A stretch of DNA of 64,000 nt. Origin: Candidatus Fraserbacteria bacterium (lineage in GTDB: Bacteria > Bipolaricaulota > Bipolaricaulia > RBG-16-55-9 > JAJCYT01). Shown here piece after piece: positions 38,785 through 46,645 of the stretch. Both the position numbers and the translations under genes were made by a program. The DNA lies in assembly GCA_029262795.1 (NCBI GenBank), contig JAJCYT010000030.1:62001-126000 (forward strand), in the 5' to 3' direction. Below the pieces are notes generated by a model. The model did not search any database and had not been told where the DNA came from. It saw only the letters and a program-made list of their open reading frames with translations. Position 1 is the first letter of the stretch; each line of letters begins with the position of its first letter.

Positions 38785-40656
38785 CTATTTCTTGGATGGA
38801 TTTAGCAGTTGATCCAAAAAGTTTTGAATGGAGTCCAATGGGTTGTCCTCATCGAGTTCAGGAACCACGGTATCCAGGCCAAGATCCTGCAAATAAACTT
38901 TCAAGAGTTGGATGATGGGTTGAAGCAACACATTGGCCTGTTGTTCCAAGCCTTTGATGGCGATATCCACGAAAGCGGCGTTCCAGTCGAATTGAGGGGC
39001 GGCGGTGTTTCCGCCGATGCTGAAAGCAATTTCGATGGGGACATCTTCTGAAAAACTGTTGAGGCCATTGACGATCTGTTCACTGGTGATGGGATCAAAG
39101 CCGAAGATGGAACGCTGATTTGATTTCAAGCTGATGTTAAGACCTTCCAGGCGCAGCACGGCATCGCCTGAGAGTTTTCCTTCTGGATCAATGATCACGT
39201 TGCCGGCCAAAGTGACATTTCCTTGGTTAAAGTTGACAGTGAGGGTGTTTTCGAACAGAGGTTTGAATTTGGTCAGATCAATGTTTTCAAATCCAAATTC
39301 ATAGGTTGAGATGAATTGTTGATTGCCTTGTGGATCAAAGGTCGCCGCGATACCGAGTTGTGCGCCGGGCATATCGATGAACTCACCGCTGAGTGCCAGA
39401 TTCATGGGCTGTTTGGCGTATTTGGGCGCAAGTTCAAAATGTTCCATGCGCAATGTGGCTTGTCGTAATGCGGGCAATGGGCCGCCACGGCCAAATTCAT
39501 CGGTCAATGTGAGTTCAAACCGTTCTGCACCGATACTTTCCAGCGCGAACCAGGAGTGGGGTAAAGGCAAGGGATGAGCGCCCTGCAAATCTGGTCGTGG
39601 TTCTGGTTTTTCGGCGGGAGGACGAGATTGAAGATATTCCCAAAATTTGTTAATGAGTTCGATCCAATCGACTTTGCCTGCGTTTTCTTTGACCCAATCA
39701 AGATAACCACTTACATCCCAACCAGTACCGACGTTGTCCAGATTAATCGATCCATCTGTTTCGCGTTTGACGTTGAGTTCGATGGATTCCACGGAGGCGC
39801 GGTTGATCACAGCTCGTTTTTGCAATAAACCGACGAGCCCAATATCGAGAGAGGTTTTACCCACCACCATGAGATTTTGACTGGGGTCTTTTGGGTCCGT
39901 CACATTGAAATCGTTGAACGTGAGTTGCCCATTGATCGGATCATAGCTGGCTTCGGCCACGCCCACATCGGTACCCAACACCAATGCGGTTGGGACGGTG
40001 ACCAAGTTTGTTGCAAAAAATGGGATGGCATAGGCGCTGCCGACGTAAATGAGTCCATAAATAATAGGAATAGCAACCAACATCTGCCAACGAAGAATAC
40101 GAAAAGGAAGCGCACGTTTTTTTGCATCTTCAAACTTGGCTTCACCACCGACTGCCAGCCAGCGCGTGAATTTGCCATACCACGTTTGGCTCATCTGTTT
40201 GAGCTTTTCGGAGCGAATCCGTTCGCCGTAATTGGCTCGGTATCGATTCACAATCAAGGTGACAATAGGGAATAGGATTAATGAGGCAAGCAACGCGATG
40301 ACATAACCTCCAAAGACAAGGTATTGGTTCAACTCTGCCCAAGCCAGCACCGGCCAGAAAAACACCTGCTCCCAGAGCCAGTCGAGTTGACCCCAGTCTT
40401 CCAGAATGAAAAAACCCACAGCATAGGTATAAGGGCGAACCAGGAAATACAGCAGCTTGAACACCGCAAAGCCTAATGACACGCCGCCCAAACTGATGTT
40501 TAAAATCAATGCGATTGTGACAAGGATCAATGAATGCCAGCCTAAAGGTGTTAGCCCCAATATCACACCGACACATAAACCCAATGCAATTTGTGATGGT
40601 GTGGCTTGTGATTTTAATATCTGGAAGATTTTGCGGATGAATTTAAATAGCCCCAT
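38785..40656 (-). CDS. DUF2062 membrane domain fused to an AsmA-like domain (TIGR03546/TIGR03545-like)
   Basis: A 623-residue inner-membrane protein. Residues about 15-165 form a DUF2062-type region with several membrane helices (TPSQIALGLCVGVILGLTP, then SLGGVSLGFAVFKLL and a helix near 120-140). A further membrane helix sits near 185-215. From about 220 onward the protein is predicted periplasmic and beta-rich, with AsmA-like strands (LDIGLVGLLQKRAVINRASVESIELNVKR). I recall two often-paired families in bacteria with outer membranes, TIGR03546 (DUF2062-like) and TIGR03545 (AsmA-like); this looks like their fusion. AsmA-like proteins are implicated in lipid transport between membranes. AGAGAGG lies six bases before the ATG. 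Function is inferred only from architecture. Confidence 0.75.
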   Translation of the reverse strand: MGLFKFIRKIFQILKSQATPSQIALGLCVGVILGLTPLGWHSLILVTIALILNISLGGVSLGFAVFKLLYFLVRPYTYAVGFFILEDWGQLDWLWEQVFFWPVLAWAELNQYLVFGGYVIALLASLILFPIVTLIVNRYRANYGERIRSEKLKQMSQTWYGKFTRWLAVGGEAKFEDAKKRALPFRILRWQMLVAIPIIYGLIYVGSAYAIPFFATNLVTVPTALVLGTDVGVAEASYDPINGQLTFNDFNVTDPKDPSQNLMVVGKTSLDIGLVGLLQKRAVINRASVESIELNVKRETDGSINLDNVGTGWDVSGYLDWVKENAGKVDWIELINKFWEYLQSRPPAEKPEPRPDLQGAHPLPLPHSWFALESIGAERFELTLTDEFGRGGPLPALRQATLRMEHFELAPKYAKQPMNLALSGEFIDMPGAQLGIAATFDPQGNQQFISTYEFGFENIDLTKFKPLFENTLTVNFNQGNVTLAGNVIIDPEGKLSGDAVLRLEGLNISLKSNQRSIFGFDPITSEQIVNGLNSFSEDVPIEIAFSIGGNTAAPQFDWNAAFVDIAIKGLEQQANVLLQPIIQLLKVYLQDLGLDTVVPELDEDNPLDSIQNFLDQLLNPSKK

Positions 40657-40677
40657 GGATGCCTCTCTCTCAAAGCC

Positions 40678-40706
40678 ATTTTACCACAAGGTTTTTGCTG
40701 ACCCAA
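40678..40706 (-). promoter_or_regulatory. Putative promoter of the DUF2062/AsmA gene
   Basis: The minus strand shows TTGGGT (40701-40706), 17 bases, TAAAAT (40678-40683), ending about 20 bases before the start codon. Confidence 0.45.
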
Positions 40707-40747
40707 GTAAGGTTGAATCTGGACACGCTTTCGCAGTCCAATCGAAA

Positions 40748-40771
40748 CCCTCTTTCTTGGAAAAAGAGGGG
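40748..40771. repeat. Intergenic C-rich palindromic element (copy C)
   Basis: CCCTCTTT (40748-40755) pairs with AAAGAGGG (40763-40770) across a seven-base loop. It resembles, loosely, the palindromes at 56770 and 58898. Confidence 0.35.
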
Positions 40772-40841
40772 TGGATTTGAAGCCCTTATTTAAAATATTT
40801 TTCTATTCATGTTTTTCCTGTGCTCAGCCTATCAAAAAAGA

Positions 40842-40873
40842 AAGGGGCATGGTGAATCAACACCATGCCCCTT
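40842..40873 (-). terminator. Intrinsic terminator of the nine-repeat CARDB gene
   Basis: A 13-base perfect stem (40842-40854 with 40861-40873) with a six-base loop is followed on the minus strand by a T-rich run (CTTTTTTGAT). It lies 30 bases after the stop. Confidence 0.85.
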
Positions 40874-40902
40874 AGGGATTTTTCTCAAAAAGTTGTGATT
40901 TG

Positions 40903-43900
40903 TTAAACGAGACGCAACCAACGTTCCTGACGGTTGTTGGCTTCGAACGATTCCTGAACTTCGTTAAACAGGTCAACCACGACGATGATGACGTAGCGGC
41001 CTGGTTCGAGATCATCGGAATCAAACTCAGCGCTTAGGGTAAGCGATTGCTGTGCCCCAAGCCCATCAACTCGGAAACGTTCAAACTCAACTGCGGAGCT
41101 GCCCACCCGTTGATAGAACACAGATACGGTGAACTGGCCAGCATCCTGTACGCCCTGGTTGACAATCTGGAAATCGAAGTCTAAGTCACTGCCTGTTGGG
41201 ATCAAGCCTTTATCGAGTTCAAATTGTCCCACGATCAGATCGGCTTCGGTTTGACCACTGTTCGGTGTGGTTGGATCGCTATCAGGGTCATTCACGCCGC
41301 CATTGCCGTTGCCATCCGCAGTGCCACCGAGAATTAATGGTGGTTGGGTGACAAACACGTTGTCGCCTTCATCGGTTTCCAGCACCGCGCCGTTGGTATC
41401 AATTTCGATACGGATGATGTAGTTGCCTGGCAACAGATTATCCGTTAACAGCGTGGTGGGGACGGTCACTTCGGTATTAGCCAAAATGCCTTCCACGGTC
41501 ACGTTTGCAAAATCGATATCGCGCCCCTGCGTTCCCAATGCGGATGGGAATGGTGTAAACACTTCGGGTACGTTACAAAATGCGCCAGTTTGGGCATCGA
41601 AGCGGCAATAGCTGAAATTGACGTTGAACTGATTGTTCACACCGCCGCCAGCGTTGACCACCGTTGCCAGGATGGGCACAGCGGTACCAGGCGCAATTGG
41701 TGTCACCGGATAGTCCACGCCACCAACACGCAGGTTGGGTGGTGGGGCCAGTACTTCCAAAGGCGGCGTGATCATGAGTATGTTGTTGTCTTCGTTGCTT
41801 TCAGGCACTTCACCGCCAATACGGCTAGAAGCATCGGCTGCCACGCGGATTACGTAACTGCCAGGGGCCAGGCCAAGGAAGTCGAACGATACGGCCAGTT
41901 CGCTGTTTGGTTCAAGGCTGTCCACCAGTCGCGTTTGCACCAGGCTGCTGTTGTTGAAGTCTGTATCTTCTTCACAACGGCTCACAAAAACGGTGCCTAT
42001 ACGATGGAGACACAGCGACATTTGCACCAAGAATGGCCCACTTGGGCGGCCCCCCTGATTGCTGATGCGGGCAGCAACAGTAAAGATATCGCCACTGCGT
42101 ACGGGTGAACTGAATAGCAACGCTTCTGGCTTCAAATCAGCCAGCCGAGGTTCAACATCAAGTTGCACCCCAAAGCCTTCGGGGAACAAGCTGTTATTGA
42201 GTTCGTTTAATTCTTTCACGCGATTTTCTGGATCCACCACGATGTTGAGGTCACAATTGCCTACAGGCAATGGAGATGGATCATTTGGATCGTTTTCATC
42301 ACCGAAGGTGAAGCTGACTTCAGTGCTGTCGCCAGAGCCCAATCCCAGGAACTCCTGTTGTTGGACTGTCGTTGCACCAGAGGCGCAGTTCACTTGCAAA
42401 CGTACGGTGAAACGGCCTGCGTTTTCCTGGCCTTCGTTAAAGACCTGTGCGCTGATGCTGACTGGCTGTCCCTGGATGGTGTTGGATGGAATATCGCCAA
42501 ACGAGGGGAAGATGCTCAGATCCGGTCCTTGTAGCACAAACACATTGCCATCTACATCGGCGCTGCTGAACACGGTGTTGTTGTCTTCATTTTGTTCTGG
42601 AATAACGTTGTCAGGGTCGACCGTAAAGGACATCTGGAAGAACCCTGGATCAAGAGTGGATGTGTCCAATAAGAAAGTCACAGTTCGATCTTTGCCTAAA
42701 GCCAGGCTGTTGATGCTGACGCGGGATTGTCCAGGACAATCGATTTCAGCACCTGTGAACAAGTCAACCAACCGACAATTGACATCAAAAGATTCGTTGA
42801 CGCCTTGTTCCCCTAAATTGCTGACCGTGACCATGGCTTGAATGGTTTGGCCCGGACGCACCTGACTTAAATCGTTGGGAATAAAACTAAACCCACTGAC
42901 AATTAAATCAGGCAACTGTTGCACTCGAACCGTGAAACTGGTGGCCAGGATGTTGTTGCTTTCATCCAATTCCTGCACGGTGCCAGGATTGTCACCATGA
43001 GCAGGGTCCACTTCGACACGAACTTCATAGGTCACACCAGCTTGTAATTGATCAATAGGAATTTCTGCCTGTGCAAAGAATTCCTGGTCGCGACCCAGTG
43101 ACTGATTGCGACAACCCACGGTGGGGGTGAAGCAGTTGGCAGGCTGCCAGCGCTGCGCCCCTTGTGGGCGGAAAGAAAATTCCACATCAAAGCCGAGTGC
43201 TGCGGCATTTCCGGTGTTAATAATGGCAGATGTAATGATTAAGCGTACACCTGGGACCAACTCCAATGGAGATGGCGGTGTCAGCACAATATCTTTGGGA
43301 TGAACTTCCGGCAGGGACGGTGCGCCTTCCAAAATACTAAGCGCGGTTTCCAAGCGGTTGTTCGTTTCATCCGGTTCAAAAATACGATTGCCAGGGTCAA
43401 CCACAATGGCGAGGCTGTGAGCGCGACCTGCACTCAGGTTGAAATCGCCTGTGTCTAATTGTGCTTCCACCTGACCCGTATTGCCTGGGTCAATGGTGGG
43501 ACCATCGATGGTGGCAAATGGAATGCCATTGATCAAAAACTGCACGCGATAATTTTCTGCCACGCTGCTGCCGTTGTTGACCACGGTGCCGATCACTTTA
43601 ACAACGTCATTTTCCCGCACCGGAGAAGCGCCCAAGTCAATGCGCGTTGGGCGAAGCTCTGGGCCGCGAATGGTCAAAAAGCCAATCAGTACGTTATTGG
43701 CTTCGTCCTGTTCGCTGATTTCCATGGAAGAATCCACTTGAATTTGGAATAAATACGTGCCTGCTGCCAACAGCAACTGGTTGCCATTGCGAAACGGCAA
43801 ATCAGCTTTCACAGAAAGCATCCCGCCTTCAGCCAGACCACCCAAGGCGCGTTCGCCCTGGTTTTCTACTTCGGTTGCCAATGGCGTTAATTCCTGTTCA

Positions 43901-44583
43901 CAACTGGATGCACCGAAACTGATGGGGGTGGCACAGAAGGAAACTTGCACATCAAACGGTGGTGCATCCCCTTCACCAATATTACGGACCACCGTGCCAA
44001 TGGAGAGGGTGTCCGATTCAGACCCATCCAGGCGCAGGCTGTTTACGGAGACAGGTGAAACAGGATCAAAGTTTAATTCCAACGGGCGTAAATCAGGCTT
44101 ACCGATGGTTGCGTTAGGGAAGACGCTGAAGGAAGTTTTAAGTTGGTTGTTGTTTTCATCGAGTTCACCGACTTTGTTGTCGGGGTCCATCAACACGCGG
44201 AGTTCGAAGGTGGTTTGTTTGTCCAACAAGCCTTGTGTGCCTTTAAGGAGGCCAGTGTCCAGTGCAACGGTACGGGTGATGGTTTGATCAACAATGCGGA
44301 GGCCGGGCAATTCTTCGGTTTCAAACGTGTTCCATGTGGATGCGCCCACGGGACGCCAGGCGTAGTCGATGCTGAATGCGCCTGCATCGCCATCACCGGT
44401 GTTGACAATGTCCACACGAATAGAAATAGATCGCCCCTGTTCAACGGGCACAGCAGGATCAAGCACAATTTTTGTAGGGTGCAACTCTGCCAGGTCGCCC
44501 TGTGCGTAGGTTAAATCGGCGCTATAGCCGAGAAGCAAGATCAAAACAACACCGATGCCGAGCATCGATAAACAGCGTCTCAT
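40903..44583 (-). CDS. Secreted protein made of about nine CARDB repeats
   Basis: A 1,226-residue exported protein with a signal peptide (residues 1-28) starting at ATG 44581-44583, preceded by AAGGTGG. An in-frame ATG eight codons upstream lacks a ribosome site. The rest consists of about nine CARDB-type beta-sandwich domains of 120-140 residues. Each opens with a phrase like PDLRPxxLxFxPxxPV and closes with the typical VDPxNxVxExxExNN. CARDB domains are known as extracellular adhesion or binding modules. No catalytic domain, membrane anchor or sorting tail is visible. It is 116 bases downstream of another CARDB-like gene and has its own terminator. The ligand is unknown. Confidence 0.85.
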   Translation of the reverse strand: MRRCLSMLGIGVVLILLLGYSADLTYAQGDLAELHPTKIVLDPAVPVEQGRSISIRVDIVNTGDGDAGAFSIDYAWRPVGASTWNTFETEELPGLRIVDQTITRTVALDTGLLKGTQGLLDKQTTFELRVLMDPDNKVGELDENNNQLKTSFSVFPNATIGKPDLRPLELNFDPVSPVSVNSLRLDGSESDTLSIGTVVRNIGEGDAPPFDVQVSFCATPISFGASSCEQELTPLATEVENQGERALGGLAEGGMLSVKADLPFRNGNQLLLAAGTYLFQIQVDSSMEISEQDEANNVLIGFLTIRGPELRPTRIDLGASPVRENDVVKVIGTVVNNGSSVAENYRVQFLINGIPFATIDGPTIDPGNTGQVEAQLDTGDFNLSAGRAHSLAIVVDPGNRIFEPDETNNRLETALSILEGAPSLPEVHPKDIVLTPPSPLELVPGVRLIITSAIINTGNAAALGFDVEFSFRPQGAQRWQPANCFTPTVGCRNQSLGRDQEFFAQAEIPIDQLQAGVTYEVRVEVDPAHGDNPGTVQELDESNNILATSFTVRVQQLPDLIVSGFSFIPNDLSQVRPGQTIQAMVTVSNLGEQGVNESFDVNCRLVDLFTGAEIDCPGQSRVSINSLALGKDRTVTFLLDTSTLDPGFFQMSFTVDPDNVIPEQNEDNNTVFSSADVDGNVFVLQGPDLSIFPSFGDIPSNTIQGQPVSISAQVFNEGQENAGRFTVRLQVNCASGATTVQQQEFLGLGSGDSTEVSFTFGDENDPNDPSPLPVGNCDLNIVVDPENRVKELNELNNSLFPEGFGVQLDVEPRLADLKPEALLFSSPVRSGDIFTVAARISNQGGRPSGPFLVQMSLCLHRIGTVFVSRCEEDTDFNNSSLVQTRLVDSLEPNSELAVSFDFLGLAPGSYVIRVAADASSRIGGEVPESNEDNNILMITPPLEVLAPPPNLRVGGVDYPVTPIAPGTAVPILATVVNAGGGVNNQFNVNFSYCRFDAQTGAFCNVPEVFTPFPSALGTQGRDIDFANVTVEGILANTEVTVPTTLLTDNLLPGNYIIRIEIDTNGAVLETDEGDNVFVTQPPLILGGTADGNGNGGVNDPDSDPTTPNSGQTEADLIVGQFELDKGLIPTGSDLDFDFQIVNQGVQDAGQFTVSVFYQRVGSSAVEFERFRVDGLGAQQSLTLSAEFDSDDLEPGRYVIIVVVDLFNEVQESFEANNRQERWLRLV

Positions 44584-44699
44584 CCAACCACCTTCTTCCC
44601 AGTACATGGGTTATTTTTTATAAAGAAAGCGCGTATCTTTCGATAGCTGCCTTCTTATGTAATGGCCGTTACTTTCCCCAGGTAACAGCCCGATGTTCC

Positions 44700-46571
44700 T
44701 TAGCCCTCGTTACTGTTTTCTCCTTGATTCGAGACAATATTCACAATGCCTTCCAGCACATTGTTGTTGGGATCGAGTTCTCCTGCCTGTGGGTCCTGCA
44801 TTTGAACTTCAACCCGCACACGGTATCTACCCGCAGCCAAGGTCTGAGTTTCAAGCGCTTGGCGCACTTCCAAACTCAAACCAATCCCCAAACGCGGGAA
44901 GAAATGTGTAAACTGAACAGTCTCCGTGCTGCCATCACTCAATTCTGGTTCCAGGGTGATGGTCACTTCAAGATCATCTGCTTGACGGTTGCCCGTATTC
45001 TTGATCGTGGTGACCACAACCAAAGACGTGCCTTGTTCCACTGTGGCACTGGGCACAAATTGTAAATCAATTGGACGAAGTTCAGGGCTCAACAAGTCCA
45101 CAGAAGGTATACCTGTACCACCATCTGTACCTGTACCGCCCACGGACGCCACTGAAAATTCGATAATTTCACTGGCGAATATTTCGTCTAATAATACCAG
45201 ATCTGTACCATTGTTGGAGTCTTCACCCAATGCTTTGAGGTTAATGCTCAGGCGATACAATACATCGGGTTCCAATCCATCGCTGGAAAACTGCAATGTA
45301 AACAGACGGGTTTCGGCAATAAACAAATCGAATGCGCCACATGTTTCATCGCCAAAGGCCCCTTGTATATCAGGCGGATTGAAATCACACACAAATGTTG
45401 TGGTTTCCACCGGGGCAAAATCCAATGGTTGTCGAGTTTGTGGATCCAAAGCCTGGCTTTCCAACACAAACTCCAATGCGTTGTTTTCCAGCACCAACGA
45501 AGTGCGGTTGGTGACACCAAAACTGACTTCGCCAGATTGACCTTGTGTAATTCGTGTTGGGGCACTCAACAGCAAAATGTCAAAATCTCTGACAGGCTGA
45601 TCAATCCCAAAAGCCACGATAAATTCATTGTTGTTACGCGCAACCTCATTGCCGCCTTCCTGCGAACGTGAAGATTGATTAACCTGCAGGCGCAGTAAAT
45701 AAAGTTCATTCAGGCTGTTGGCCCCTTCAGCCGTAGGAGGCAACTGTGAGGTGATGAATTGAATTTGAATTCGTTTGCGCTCCCTGGCACCGATGTCCAC
45801 CGGCAGGCCGGTGACACAACTGACCCGTTCAATGAAACAGTTCAGTTCTAAAAAAGTGGTCGGTGCAAATGAAGTTTGTGCCCCTGGAACGCGCACATCA
45901 AAATCCAAGGTGTTGATGGAGCCAGGGTTTTGGAAGTTGTTGTTAATCACAAAAAAGCTGAGTGTGACCCGTTCTCCCTGCTTGGGAAATTCTGGCTCTA
46001 ACAGAACAGGGCCTTCGATGGCAAGATCCACTGCCACAGTGCCTGCAATCTGGATGCGCAAGAAGACGCCGGCATCGGTGGTTTGTGCCAAAAAGTCACC
46101 GTTTTGGTCCACCACTTCAGCAAACAGGTCAAATTCACCTCGGTTGTTGACCAAGGGCAAGTTGTTTGAATTGAAAGAGACGCGAATGAGCGTTTCAGAA
46201 TTCACTGCCACGGCAATATTTTGACAACTGCCGGAAGCAGATAAATCGGCGGCAGCGGCGCCAGAACGACAGGTGATGGCATCGCCGAACAACACCGTTC
46301 TATCGGATGTATCGTCATTAATATTGATGGCGCTGACGGTCAAGGTGATGCCTGTGATGGCAGGGCTGGTATTGGTAAACGTAAATTCAAATACCACTTG
46401 CTGGTCGGCAAATACAGCGCCGACCTCATCCGTGCCCGTGACATTGGAACTGCCATCTTCGTTGTTCAGAACAAAACGTGGGGACGTAACGGATTGACTC
46501 CATGTAATACTGGGAGAGGCCAGCATCCATGCCAAGACCAAGCTGAGAACAACCCAACGATATCTAACCAT
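44700..46571 (-). CDS. Secreted protein with CARDB-like domains
   Basis: A 623-residue exported protein with a signal peptide (MVRYRWVVLSLVLAWMLASPSITWSQ). Four beta-sandwich segments can be seen; only the last (about 505-615, LRPIDLQFVPSATVEQG to ELDPNNNVLEG) is a clear CARDB domain. The earlier ones share the alternating pattern and DxNNxFxVAFG-like turns. A long Gly/Thr linker precedes the last domain. ATG 46569-46571 is preferred to an upstream GTG because the signal peptide then starts cleanly, with AAGGGG three bases and GGAGG about 13 bases upstream. It is the middle member of three tandem CARDB-type genes on this strand. No enzymatic motif was found. Confidence 0.78.
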   Translation of the reverse strand: MVRYRWVVLSLVLAWMLASPSITWSQSVTSPRFVLNNEDGSSNVTGTDEVGAVFADQQVVFEFTFTNTSPAITGITLTVSAININDDTSDRTVLFGDAITCRSGAAAADLSASGSCQNIAVAVNSETLIRVSFNSNNLPLVNNRGEFDLFAEVVDQNGDFLAQTTDAGVFLRIQIAGTVAVDLAIEGPVLLEPEFPKQGERVTLSFFVINNNFQNPGSINTLDFDVRVPGAQTSFAPTTFLELNCFIERVSCVTGLPVDIGARERKRIQIQFITSQLPPTAEGANSLNELYLLRLQVNQSSRSQEGGNEVARNNNEFIVAFGIDQPVRDFDILLLSAPTRITQGQSGEVSFGVTNRTSLVLENNALEFVLESQALDPQTRQPLDFAPVETTTFVCDFNPPDIQGAFGDETCGAFDLFIAETRLFTLQFSSDGLEPDVLYRLSINLKALGEDSNNGTDLVLLDEIFASEIIEFSVASVGGTGTDGGTGIPSVDLLSPELRPIDLQFVPSATVEQGTSLVVVTTIKNTGNRQADDLEVTITLEPELSDGSTETVQFTHFFPRLGIGLSLEVRQALETQTLAAGRYRVRVEVQMQDPQAGELDPNNNVLEGIVNIVSNQGENSNEG

Positions 46572-46600
46572 AAACCCCTTAATAACCTCCACGAACCAAA

Positions 46601-46630
46601 AAATGGAAAATCGCTTTTTTAGATTTTTCC
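46601..46630 (-). terminator. Probable terminator of the CARDB/propeller gene
   Basis: GGAAAATC (46605-46612) pairs with GATTTTTCC (46622-46630) with one bulge; on the minus strand ATTTTTTGG follows. The stem is short and AT-rich. Confidence 0.45.
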
Positions 46631-46645
46631 TTATTTTACCACATT

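Noticed and set aside
42059..42841. A 260-codon plus-strand ORF inside the CARDB gene
   Set aside because: It is antisense to a clear secreted protein and has no recognisable domain.
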